A stretch of DNA of 64,000 nucleotides. Source: Candidatus Pseudomonas phytovorans (lineage in GTDB: Bacteria; Pseudomonadota; Gammaproteobacteria; Pseudomonadales; Pseudomonadaceae). The notes under the pieces are model-generated. The model was not told the DNA's origin and did no database searches. It saw only the letters and a list, made by a program, of their open reading frames with translations. Position 1 is the first letter of the stretch. The number at the start of each line of letters is the position of its first letter. The DNA is taken from NCBI GenBank assembly GCA_029202525.1, contig CP119325.1:5864001-5928000 (forward strand), written 5' to 3'. Shown one piece after another: positions 40,029 through 48,159 of this stretch. Made by a program: the position numbers and the translations under genes.

Positions 40029-41015
40029 ATGACAGTACCTATTGCCATCATCGGGGCCGGTATCGCCGGCTTGTCAGCGGCCCAGGCCTTGCAAAAGGCC
40101 GGGCAATCCGTGCATCTGTTCGATAAAGGCCACGGCAGTGGCGGGCGCATGGCCAGCAAACGCAGCGAGGCCGGTGCGCTGGACCTCGGCGCCCAGTACT
40201 TCACTGCACGGGACCGGCGCTTCGTCGAGCAGGTGCAAGAGTGGGTAACCGCTGGCTGGGCCGAGCAGTGGAAGCCCCAGCTGTACAACTACCGCGATGG
40301 CGAGCTCACCCCCTCCCCTGACGAGCAGACGCGCTGGGTAGGCGTGCCACGCATGAGCGCCATCACCCGCGGCCTGCTCAAGGATGTGACAGTAAACTTC
40401 GGCTGCCGCATCGCCGAGGTATTCCGCGGCAAGCAGTACTGGCACCTGCAAGACACCGAAGGCTGCAGCCATGGCCCCTACAGCCGCGTGGTGATCGCCG
40501 TGCCAGCCCCCCAGGCCACGCCGCTTCTGGCCTCCACACCGAAACTGGCCGCCGTGGCTGCGGGCGTGCAAATGGAGCCTGTGTGGGCTGTCGCCCTAGG
40601 CTTCCAGGCACCGCTGGACACCCCGATGCAAGGCTGTTTCGTGCAGGACAACGCGCTTGACTGGCTGGCTCGAAACCGCAGCAAGCCCGGCCGCGACGAG
40701 CAACTCGATACCTGGGTGTTGCACGCCACCTCTGACTGGAGCCGGCAGCACATCGACCTGTCCAAGGAAGAAGTGATCGAACAGCTGTGGGGCGAATTCG
40801 CCGAGCTGGTCGGTTGCGTGGTGCCGGCACCCACCTTCGCCCTGGCCCACCGCTGGCTCTATGCGCGCCCAGGCAGCAATCATGAGTGGGGCGCACTGGC
40901 CGACGCTGATCAAGGCTTGTACGCCTGCGGCGACTGGTGCCTGTCCGGGCGGGTAGAAGGCGCCTGGCTCAGCGGCCAGGAAGCAGCGCGACGACTGCTG
41001 GAACACTTGGAGTGA
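40029..41015 (+). CDS. Bacterial renalase (FAD-dependent oxidoreductase)
   Basis: 328 residues. N-terminal dinucleotide fold PIAIIGAGIAGLSAAQALQKAG, then HLFDKGHGSGGRMASKRSEAGALDLGAQYFTARDRRF, and C-terminal GLYACGDWCLSGRVEGAWLSGQEAARRLLEHL. The whole sequence closely resembles the structurally known Pseudomonas renalase, which oxidises the off-form 2- and 6-dihydro-NAD(P) isomers back to NAD(P)+ using O2. Soluble. The operator site in front suggests control by light together with the photolyase operon; an 80-100 base gap with a second such site separates it from the next gene. Confidence 0.93.
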   Translation: MTVPIAIIGAGIAGLSAAQALQKAGQSVHLFDKGHGSGGRMASKRSEAGALDLGAQYFTARDRRFVEQVQEWVTAGWAEQWKPQLYNYRDGELTPSPDEQTRWVGVPRMSAITRGLLKDVTVNFGCRIAEVFRGKQYWHLQDTEGCSHGPYSRVVIAVPAPQATPLLASTPKLAAVAAGVQMEPVWAVALGFQAPLDTPMQGCFVQDNALDWLARNRSKPGRDEQLDTWVLHATSDWSRQHIDLSKEEVIEQLWGEFAELVGCVVPAPTFALAHRWLYARPGSNHEWGALADADQGLYACGDWCLSGRVEGAWLSGQEAARRLLEHLE

Positions 41016-41073
41016 TGTAGCGCTATACACAAATTCTAGTTTGCATAACTTCCGGGCTGTGCTGGAATAAACT

Positions 41074-41097
41074 TGTACAAGATATTTGCTTCGTACA
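41074..41097 (+). promoter_or_regulatory. Candidate LitR/PplR1 operator upstream of the photolyase operon
   Basis: TGTACA, 12 bases, CGTACA: one mismatch to T(G/A)TACA-N12-TGTACA. It ends 18 bases before the ATG of the DUF523/DUF1722 gene, with GGAGG between, so any start site must give a very short leader. Confidence 0.65.
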
Positions 41098-41115
41098 GGT
41101 TTACCGGAGGCAGCC

Positions 41116-42084
41116 ATGCACGACCCATCAGCCCACAGCAAGCCGCGTATCGCCATCAGCGCCTGCCTGACCGGGCACAGCGTGCGTTACAACGGCGGCC
41201 ACAAAGCCTCAGACCTGTGCCGCACGCAACTGGATGCCCATTTCGAATGGCTGCCGGTGTGCCCGGAAGTTGCCATCGGCCTGGGCGTACCGCGTGACCC
41301 TATCCGCCTGGTCGGCAATCCCGAACGACCGGAAGTGCTCGGCACCCGTAACCCTGACATGGACCTGACCGGCCCGCTACGCAGCTATGGCGAGCAGATG
41401 GCCGCCGAACTCGACACCATCTGTGGCTATATCTTCATGCAAAAATCCCCCTCCTGTGGCCTGGAGCGGGTCAAGGTGTACCAGGACAACGGCCACCCGG
41501 CCTTTCAGGGTGGGCGCGGCGTGTATGCCCAGGCCTTCTGCGCGCAACGCCCCGACCTGCCAGTCGAAGAAGAGGGTCGCCTGCATGACCCGGTATTGCG
41601 CGAGAACTTCATCACCCGCGTGTACGCCTACGCCGATTGGCAGCGCCTGCTGGCCGAAGGCCTTAGCCGTGGGGCCCTGGTACGTTTTCACTCGCGTTAC
41701 AAATACCTGGTGATGGCCACCAATCCCCAGGCCTACCGCACCTTGGGCCGCCTGCTCGGCAGCATGAGCAAGGATGACGACCCTCACAGCATCGGCCCAC
41801 GCTATTTCAGTCAGCTGATGCAGGCCTTGAGCCGCTGTGCCAACCGCGGCACTCACTGCAATGTGTTGCAGCACCTCAGCGGCTATTTCAAGGACAGCCT
41901 GACCCAACAGGACAAAGCCGAGTTGCAGACAATCATCAGTCAGTACCAGCAAGGCGTTGTGCCGCTGGTGGTGCCGCTGACCCTGCTCAAGCACCATTTG
42001 CGCAAGCACCCCGACCCCTACCTGCAGCAGCAAGCCTACCTGCAGCCGCACCCCGAGAGCCTGGGTTTGCGCAATGCGGTCTGA
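41116..42084 (+). CDS. DUF523 and DUF1722 (YbgA-like) fusion protein
   Basis: 322 residues. N-terminal DUF523 (about 10-150) with conserved cysteines: RIAISACLTGHSVRYNGGHK, WLPVCPEVAIGLGVPRDPIRL and FMQKSPSCGLERVKVY. C-terminal DUF1722 (about 195-310): LVRFHSRYKYLVMATNPQAYRTLGRLLG and LIDV-like helices ending LTLLKHHLRKHPDPYLQQQAYL. Function unknown; the E. coli DUF1722 protein YbgA is also encoded directly before photolyase, which supports a link to light or DNA repair. ATG 41116 has GGAGG upstream. Its last 11 bases overlap the regulator gene. Confidence 0.9.
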   Translation: MHDPSAHSKPRIAISACLTGHSVRYNGGHKASDLCRTQLDAHFEWLPVCPEVAIGLGVPRDPIRLVGNPERPEVLGTRNPDMDLTGPLRSYGEQMAAELDTICGYIFMQKSPSCGLERVKVYQDNGHPAFQGGRGVYAQAFCAQRPDLPVEEEGRLHDPVLRENFITRVYAYADWQRLLAEGLSRGALVRFHSRYKYLVMATNPQAYRTLGRLLGSMSKDDDPHSIGPRYFSQLMQALSRCANRGTHCNVLQHLSGYFKDSLTQQDKAELQTIISQYQQGVVPLVVPLTLLKHHLRKHPDPYLQQQAYLQPHPESLGLRNAV

Positions 42085-42973
42085 GCAATTGCTGCCCATC
42101 GGCGAACTGGCCCGCCGCACCGGCGTCAACCCGGTCACCCTGCGCGCCTGGGAACGCCGATACGGCCTGCTCAAGCCCCAGCGAACCGCCAAAGGGCATC
42201 GCCTGTACCCGCTGGAACAGGTTGAGCGGGTCGAGGCAATTCTTGGCTGGTTGCAGCGTGGGGCATCGGTCGGCCAGGTTCGCGAGCTGCTCGACAAACC
42301 TTCCAGCACGCCGCCCAAAAGCGACTGGCAGGCCCGGCAATTTCAACTGATCGAGGCCATTGCCAACCTGTCACAGCGCGCCCTTGACCAGCAGCTCAAC
42401 CAGGCCATGGCCCTGTACCCGGCCGTTACCCTGTGCGAACAACTGCTGCTGCCGCTGCTCGACCTCCTCGACCTGCGCTGGCGCAACTACTTCAATGCAC
42501 AGCTGGAACAGGCGTTTTTCCACAGTTGGCTTCGCAGCAAGCTTGGTGCCCGCGTCTACCATGACAACCAGTTGCTGCAGGGCCCTGCGGTGTTGCTGGT
42601 GGAAGACAGTGAACGTGCCTTCAGCCCCGGCTTGTGGCTATGCGCCTGGCTCTTCACCAGCAACGGCTTTCCGGTCGAGGTGCTTGAGCACCCGGTTGCC
42701 GGTCCGCACCTGCAACGCGCCATCACCACGCTCAACCCTCGCGCCGTGCTCCTGCACCTGGGCCCACGCATCGATGCCAAAGCACTGCAACGCACCCTGC
42801 ACAACCTGCCCATGACAACCTTGGCCGGCGGCCCGACGCTGGTGTTGCATGAAGCGCAGCTGCATGGCCTCAAGCTACCCAACCTCGCCCTGTTCGAAAC
42901 CCCGCAGGCGGCATTGCGCTTGCTTCAAGCCCATGACCGCCCGCCTGTAGAGATGAATGCCCCATGCACCTGA
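42074..42973 (+). CDS. pplR1: MerR-family regulator, class II LitR type (PplR1-like)
   Basis: 299 residues. N-terminal MerR helix-turn-helix: IGELARRTGVNPVTLRAWERRYGLLKPQ ... GHRLYPLEQVERVEAI. The C-terminal part (about 85-285) has the size and layout of the B12-binding light sensor of CarH/LitR, but at about residues 177-184 the sequence is SERAFSPG where CarH-type proteins have GExHxxG; the cobalamin His is missing. That is the definition of class II LitR, which needs a partner photoreceptor. Overlaps the gene before it by 11 bases and photolyase by 10. Symbol by resemblance to the P. putida regulator of this operon. Confidence 0.88.
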   Translation: MRSEQLLPIGELARRTGVNPVTLRAWERRYGLLKPQRTAKGHRLYPLEQVERVEAILGWLQRGASVGQVRELLDKPSSTPPKSDWQARQFQLIEAIANLSQRALDQQLNQAMALYPAVTLCEQLLLPLLDLLDLRWRNYFNAQLEQAFFHSWLRSKLGARVYHDNQLLQGPAVLLVEDSERAFSPGLWLCAWLFTSNGFPVEVLEHPVAGPHLQRAITTLNPRAVLLHLGPRIDAKALQRTLHNLPMTTLAGGPTLVLHEAQLHGLKLPNLALFETPQAALRLLQAHDRPPVEMNAPCT

Positions 42974-44406
42974 CCTGGCTGCGCAGCGACCTGCGCATCA
43001 ATGACAACACCGCACTCAGCGCCGCTACGGAGCGCGGCCCGACCATCGCGCTATGGCTGGTCAGCCCCGGACAATGGCAGGCCCATGATGACGCCGCCTG
43101 CAAAGTCGATTTCTGGCTGCGCAACCTGCGCGACCTGCGCCAGTCGCTGGAAAGCCTGAATATCCCCCTGCTGATCCGTACCGTCGACACTTGGGACCAG
43201 GCCCCCCAGGCAGTGCTCGACGTATGCCGCCAACACCAGGTGCAAAGCGTGCACTGGAACGAAGAGTACGGCATCAACGAACAGCAGCGCGACGATGCCG
43301 CCCGCACCCTGCTGGAAAAGGCGTCCATCCAGGCTTGCAGCCACCTCGACCAACTGCTTTTCCGCCCAGGCACCATCCTCACCCGCAGTGGTGACTACTT
43401 CCAGGTGTTCAGCCAGTTCAAGAAAAACTGCCTGGAACACTTGCACCGTAGCCTGCCTGCCTTGGCCCACCGGGTTAAGCCTCAGGCACCGCTGCAGATC
43501 CACAGTGACCCGATCCCGCAGCAGGTGGACGGCTTTGAAACACCCGCGCAGGCCTTGCGTGAATATTGGCCAGCAGGGGAAGCCGAGGCGCAGGGGCGGC
43601 TGTCCCGCTTTCTGGACGAAACCATCGATGACTACCAGCTACTGCGTGACCTGCCAGCCAAGCCCGGCACCAGTCAGCTTTCTGCCTACCTCGCCGCTGG
43701 CGTGATCTCGCCCCGCCAGTGCCTGCACGGTGCCCTGGCCAGCAACCGCGGCGAGTTCGACAGTGGCAGTGCAGGCGTGCAGACCTGGATCAACGAACTG
43801 CTGTGGCGGGAATTCTACAAACACATCCTGAGCGGTTATCCACGAGTCTCGCGCCACCGCGCCTTTCGCGCGCACACCGAAGCCCTGCCCTGGCGCGATG
43901 CACCGGCCGACCTCGAAGCCTGGGAGCAGGGCCGCACGGGCTTCCCGATTATCGACGCCGCCATGCGCCAGTTGCTGCACACCGGGTGGATGCATAACCG
44001 CCTGCGCATGGTCGTGGCCATGTTTCTCAGCAAGAACCTGCTGATCGACTGGCGCAAGGGCGAGCGGCACTTCATGCGCCACCTGATAGACGGCGACCTG
44101 GCCGCCAACAATGGCGGCTGGCAGTGGAGCGCGTCCACCGGCACCGACGCCGTGCCGTATTTCCGTATATTCAACCCGATTTCGCAGTCGCAGCGCTTTG
44201 ACCCGCAAGGGCGCTTCATTCGCCAATGGTTACCTGAACTGGAGGGGCTCGATGAAAAAACCATCCATCAACCGATGAAATCAGCGGATCTTTTTGCTAA
44301 TAGTTTGTATCAAAGTCCAATAGTAGAACTCAGTAGTAGTCGCTTGCGTGCATTGGAAGCTTTCAAAAGCCTGCCGCGCCAGCAGCATCAGGGGGCAACG
44401 TCTTGA
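42964..44406 (+). CDS. phrB: Deoxyribodipyrimidine photolyase
   Basis: 480 residues. Repairs UV-induced cyclobutane dimers using blue light. N-terminal photolyase domain from LTWLRSDLRINDNTALSAA (antenna binding), C-terminal FAD domain with TSQLSAYLAAGVISPRQCL, WINELLWREFYKHIL, GRTGFPIIDAAMRQLLHTGWMHNRLRMVVAMFLSKNLLIDWRKGE and LAANNGGWQWSASTGTDAVPYFRIFNP. Class I CPD photolyase. The last 40 codons (about 44270-44360) are clearly AT-richer than the rest. Confidence 0.96.
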   Translation: MHLTWLRSDLRINDNTALSAATERGPTIALWLVSPGQWQAHDDAACKVDFWLRNLRDLRQSLESLNIPLLIRTVDTWDQAPQAVLDVCRQHQVQSVHWNEEYGINEQQRDDAARTLLEKASIQACSHLDQLLFRPGTILTRSGDYFQVFSQFKKNCLEHLHRSLPALAHRVKPQAPLQIHSDPIPQQVDGFETPAQALREYWPAGEAEAQGRLSRFLDETIDDYQLLRDLPAKPGTSQLSAYLAAGVISPRQCLHGALASNRGEFDSGSAGVQTWINELLWREFYKHILSGYPRVSRHRAFRAHTEALPWRDAPADLEAWEQGRTGFPIIDAAMRQLLHTGWMHNRLRMVVAMFLSKNLLIDWRKGERHFMRHLIDGDLAANNGGWQWSASTGTDAVPYFRIFNPISQSQRFDPQGRFIRQWLPELEGLDEKTIHQPMKSADLFANSLYQSPIVELSSSRLRALEAFKSLPRQQHQGATS

Positions 44407-45101
44407 TTAACTCACGCAGGTTTTGGGTTACAGGCGCAAGCAATGGACTTGGCTTGGCTTTGGTGGAACGGATGCTGGAACAGGGGCATCGCGTCGCAAC
44501 AAGTGGTAGGGATGATGAAGGGCTCGATGCCTTGAGCACGCGCTATGGCAGCCAACTGTTGCGCTTGCCTTGGCAGCTGCATGACGAACAACAGGCAGCG
44601 GCTGCCTGCCAGCAAATATGCCATGCCTGGTGCTCGCTGGATGGTCTGATCATCAATGCGGGCACCAGTGACTACCTGGCTGATGATGTACCCGACAGCG
44701 AGCTGATCGAGGCCATCGTCACCAGCAACCAGCTGGCCGCAGAGCATTGCCTGGCCCATGCATTGCCCTTGCTGGAGAAGGGAGATTCGCCTCAGGTGAT
44801 GGCGGTTTTCAATCGCTATTCAGCGTTGCAGCTGTACGCACCGACGCAGGTGACGGCAGGCTGGAACAACACGCCACAGTGGATGCGCGAGCAACGCAAG
44901 GCACTGAAGGCCCAAGGGGTTGAACTGACAGTGGTGGCGCCGCAATCGCCGAAGACGCCGTTGACGTCCACGCTGGCGATACCTGAGGAATGGACACCGC
45001 AGAGTGCGGCACAAACGTTGCTGCAGCGTTGGCCCCAGGGTGAACCAGAGCTGGTACTGGAAACCTTGGACCTTAGCGGCCTGTGGCCCTTGGCGCGCTA
45101 A
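44403..45101 (+). CDS. SDR-fold protein, catalytic residues apparently missing
   Basis: 232 residues. Cofactor motif TGASNGLGLALVERML near the N-terminus and IINAG in the middle, so a short-chain dehydrogenase/reductase fold. I cannot find the catalytic Tyr-x3-Lys: the expected region reads YAPTQVTAGWNNTPQWMREQ. The start is TTG at 44403, inside the photolyase stop (TTGA overlap), and is needed to include the first beta-strand (RRFWVTGAS). Translation is probably coupled to phrB. Codon use is less GC-biased than in the neighbouring genes at the 5' end. Confidence 0.8.
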   Translation: MINSRRFWVTGASNGLGLALVERMLEQGHRVATSGRDDEGLDALSTRYGSQLLRLPWQLHDEQQAAAACQQICHAWCSLDGLIINAGTSDYLADDVPDSELIEAIVTSNQLAAEHCLAHALPLLEKGDSPQVMAVFNRYSALQLYAPTQVTAGWNNTPQWMREQRKALKAQGVELTVVAPQSPKTPLTSTLAIPEEWTPQSAAQTLLQRWPQGEPELVLETLDLSGLWPLAR

Positions 45102-45164
45102 GATTTGAGAGCTGTACTGACTTCTTCGCCCAGGTTTGGCGCGAGGAAGTCGGTGCAGGTGAGA

Positions 45165-45683
45165 TCAGAGCGCCATGCGGTAATGCAGGCTATAGCTCTC
45201 CACGCCATCATTTGGCTGCTTGATGCCGGCGTTGGAATAGTGAATCGCCCGTACCCCGATCTCATGCCCGCCGGCGAAGCGCAAGCCAAAGCCGATGCGG
45301 TCCTCAAACTGAAACGCCGAGCCGAGTTCGTTGCTTTCCAGCTCGGTGCTGGAGAATGCCGCCACACCGATTCCCGCTTCGATGTAGGGCTTTACCGACT
45401 GCCCGGCAAATTCATAGACGAATACCGGCGCAAAAGACAGGCTATGGTTGCTGGCCGTCTTGTCGCCATCCCAATAGGTGTAGGCCCCATCCCAGTAGCC
45501 GGTCAGCCGACCGACGCTGGTCTGCCACCAGCTCACGTCCCAGTTCGATTGCAGCCCCAGCCGATACACCATCGTCGAGTCACCGGTCTGCCCCACTGAA
45601 AACGAAACGTCGGCAGCCTGCGCCGACATCGCTTGCCCCAAGGTAAAGGCGGCAGCCGCCGCCAAGCCGAGCAGTTTCTTCAT
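45165..45683 (-). CDS. pagL: PagL-like lipid A 3-O-deacylase
   Basis: 172 residues. Signal peptide (KLLGLAAAAAFTLGQAMSAQA), then an eight-strand-type outer-membrane barrel with aromatic strands (VSWWQTSVGRLTGYWDGAYTYWDG). Catalytic residues: His and Ser in IHYSNAGI, with Glu 14 residues after the His, exactly the His-Ser-Glu spacing of P. aeruginosa PagL. Removes the 3-position acyl chain of lipid A. Start 45683 chosen because AAGAAGGA sits 6-11 bases upstream; ATG 45692 would abut it. Confidence 0.88.
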   Translation of the reverse strand: MKKLLGLAAAAAFTLGQAMSAQAADVSFSVGQTGDSTMVYRLGLQSNWDVSWWQTSVGRLTGYWDGAYTYWDGDKTASNHSLSFAPVFVYEFAGQSVKPYIEAGIGVAAFSSTELESNELGSAFQFEDRIGFGLRFAGGHEIGVRAIHYSNAGIKQPNDGVESYSLHYRMAL

Positions 45684-45789
45684 GAGAAACATCCTTCTTC
45701 CTGATGCTGTTATTAGTGTCCGCCTCATGCCAGGCGAAGCGGTAGAAAGCAGAAGTGGAACGATAGTTCAGCTGTATTTCACGTTTTTT

Positions 45790-46587
45790 TCACAACGCGA
45801 AGCTTTGCACATCGCCGGACTCATGCCACAGCACAGGTAGGATTTTTCTCAGGGTTTGTGGGGCAGCGCTGGTCCAGAAACGGGCCTCGCCGGCCGGGCC
45901 TTCGGCCAGCAGGTCATTGGCACCCAGCAGCCGCTGCAACTGACGCGCCACGGCCGCGCCCGTGTCGATGATCGCCACATCCGCTGGTACCAGGTCGGCC
46001 AGTAACGGGCGCAAGAAGGGGTAATGAGTGCAACCGAGGATCAGCGTGTCGCAGCCGGCGGCCAGCAACGGCTGCACATAGCCAAGCAACATCTGGCGCA
46101 GCGCCAGGCTGGCGAGGTCGCCAGTCTCGATCAGTTCGACCAGCCCCGGGCAAGGCTGAGTGATGACCTGCACGTCGTTGGCAAAGCGGTCGAGCAAGGC
46201 GGCGAACTTGGCGCTCTGCAGGGTCCCGGTAGTGGCCAGCACACCGACCACGCCCGAGCGGGTCGCCGCCGCTGCGGGCTTCACGGCAGGCTCCATGCCC
46301 ACCAGCGGCCAGGTCGGGTACAACTCGCGCAAGTCGGCCACCGCCGCCACCGTGGCGGTATTGCACGCCAGGACCATGGCCTTGGCCCCTTGCTCCTGGA
46401 AGAACGCGGCGATGCGCCGGCAGCGTTCACGGATGTAGTCCGGCGACTTCTCACCATAAGGCACGTGGCCGCAGTCGGCCACATACAGCAGCGTCTCGTT
46501 GGGCAGCAAGCGCTGGATCTCGGCGAGCACCGACAAACCGCCGACCCCCGAGTCCATCACGCCGACCGGCGCCGAACGCTCAGCCAT
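45790..46587 (-). CDS. murI: Glutamate racemase
   Basis: 265 residues. Makes D-glutamate for peptidoglycan. Starts with the family VGVMDSGVGGLSVLAEI; both catalytic cysteines are seen, in VLACNTATVAAV and LILGCTHYPFL. Overlaps the end of moeB by eight bases; last gene of the hemA-prfA-prmC-moeB-murI operon. Confidence 0.96.
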   Translation of the reverse strand: MAERSAPVGVMDSGVGGLSVLAEIQRLLPNETLLYVADCGHVPYGEKSPDYIRERCRRIAAFFQEQGAKAMVLACNTATVAAVADLRELYPTWPLVGMEPAVKPAAAATRSGVVGVLATTGTLQSAKFAALLDRFANDVQVITQPCPGLVELIETGDLASLALRQMLLGYVQPLLAAGCDTLILGCTHYPFLRPLLADLVPADVAIIDTGAAVARQLQRLLGANDLLAEGPAGEARFWTSAAPQTLRKILPVLWHESGDVQSFAL

Positions 46588-47335
46588 CGCGCTTGCCGCA
46601 GACTGCGCAAGCCGGGTCGCGCTTGACGCGCAGCTCGCGGATACGGGTGCCAAGAGCATCGATCAACAACAGACGGCCGACCAGCGGCTCGCCGAACCCG
46701 GCCAGCAGCTTCATCGCCTCCAGCGCTTGCAGGCTGCCCACCAGGCCCACCAGCGGCCCGATAACCCCAGCTTCGCTGCAGGTCAGTTCATCTTCACTGC
46801 CATGCCCATACAAACAGTGGTAGCAGGGGCTGTAGTCGCGCCGAGGGTCGAACACCGACAACTGCCCTTCCAGGCGGATCGCCGCGCCGCTCACCAGCGG
46901 TTTGCCAGCCGCCACACAGGCAGCGTTGACCGCTTCACGGGTAGCAAAATTGTCGGAGCAGTCCAGCACAAGGTCGACCGCCGCCACAGCAGCGGCCAAC
47001 GTGTCTTCATCCAGGGCCTGGCGATGGGCAACCAGGTCGATCTCCGGGTTGATCGCGTGCAAGCGCTGCAAGGCCGAATCGACCTTGCTCATGCCGACGC
47101 TGGCACTGTCGTGAATCACCTGGCGTTGCAGGTTGGTCAGGTCGACGGTGTCGAAGTCGGCGAGGTGCAGTTCACCTACCCCGGCCGCAGCCAGGTACAG
47201 TGCGACCGGAGAGCCCAGGCCGCCGAGGCCGACGATCAGAGCCTTGCTCTGCTTGAGCCGCAGTTGGCCGTCGATATCGATCTGGGCCAGCAATACCTGC
47301 CGGCTGTAACGCAGCAATTCCTCATCACTCAGCAT
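46580..47335 (-). CDS. moeB: MoeB/ThiF/HesA-family adenylyltransferase
   Basis: 251 residues. Activates the C-terminus of a small sulfur carrier (MoaD or ThiS type) with ATP. LRYSRQVLLAQIDIDGQ at the N-terminus, nucleotide motif LIVGLGGLGSPVALYLAAAGVG, DFDTVDLTNLQRQV with the ATP-binding Arg, LVLDCSDNFATR, and zinc ligands CYHCLYG ... CAVCGK. Whether it serves molybdopterin or thiamine is not decided by sequence. Overlaps prmC by seven bases. Confidence 0.93.
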   Translation of the reverse strand: MLSDEELLRYSRQVLLAQIDIDGQLRLKQSKALIVGLGGLGSPVALYLAAAGVGELHLADFDTVDLTNLQRQVIHDSASVGMSKVDSALQRLHAINPEIDLVAHRQALDEDTLAAAVAAVDLVLDCSDNFATREAVNAACVAAGKPLVSGAAIRLEGQLSVFDPRRDYSPCYHCLYGHGSEDELTCSEAGVIGPLVGLVGSLQALEAMKLLAGFGEPLVGRLLLIDALGTRIRELRVKRDPACAVCGKRDG

Positions 47336-48159
47336 GGCAGGCGCCCCAGGGTAATGCGTTCATGGCCGCCCAGATCCGTTCGGCTGGCGACCTCGTCAAA
47401 GCCCTGCTCAGTCAGCAATGCACGTACCGCCGCTGCCTGGTCGTAACCATGCTCCAGCAACAGCCAGCCACCCGGCAACAGGTGCGCAGGGGCTTGGGCG
47501 GCGATCACGCGCAAATCGTCCAGGCCATCGGCGCCGGCCACCAGCGCACTGCTGGGCTCAAAGCGCACGTCACCCGCTACCAGATGCGGGTCTGCGGCGG
47601 CGATGTAGGGCGGGTTGCTGACGATCAAGTCAAAACGCTCGCCGGCCAGGCTGTCGAACCAGTGGCTTACCCGGACCTGGGCGTTGGCCAGGCCCAGGCG
47701 CTGGCGGTTACGCTCGGCCAGGGCAGCGGCCTCTTCCACCCGGTCAACCGCTGTGACCTGCCAGGCCGGGCGATCGCTGGCCAGGGCCAGGGCAATCGCA
47801 CCGGTACCGGTGCCCAGGTCGAGGACCTTGGCTGGCGAGGCGGCTTGCAGTTCGAGGGCGGTCTCGACCAGTAGTTCGGTATCCGGCCGCGGGATCAGGG
47901 TATGCGGCGCCACTTCCAGGTCGATCTTCCAGAAACCCTGCTGCCCGAGAATGTAGGCGACCGGCTCACCGCCACGGCGGCGCTGCAGGTAACCGGCGTA
48001 GGTCTCGGCATCTTCGCTGCTGACGATCCGCTCGGGCCATGTGTGCAGGTAGCTGCGCGACTTGCCGATGGCCGCCGCCAGCAGCAATTCGGCATCCAGC
48101 CGCTCGGTGGGCGATTCGGGCAGCTGCGCGTTGCGCAACAAGCTGGCGATGATAGTCAT
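47329..48159 (-). CDS. prmC: Peptide chain release factor N5-glutamine methyltransferase
   Basis: 276 residues. Methylates the Gln of the GGQ motif in RF1 and RF2. N-terminal helical domain, then SAM motif VLDLGTGTGAIALALASDRP and catalytic NPPY in DLIVSNPPYIAAADPHL. Its start shares one base with the prfA stop, pairing enzyme and substrate genes. Confidence 0.97.
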   Translation of the reverse strand: MTIIASLLRNAQLPESPTERLDAELLLAAAIGKSRSYLHTWPERIVSSEDAETYAGYLQRRRGGEPVAYILGQQGFWKIDLEVAPHTLIPRPDTELLVETALELQAASPAKVLDLGTGTGAIALALASDRPAWQVTAVDRVEEAAALAERNRQRLGLANAQVRVSHWFDSLAGERFDLIVSNPPYIAAADPHLVAGDVRFEPSSALVAGADGLDDLRVIAAQAPAHLLPGGWLLLEHGYDQAAAVRALLTEQGFDEVASRTDLGGHERITLGRLPC

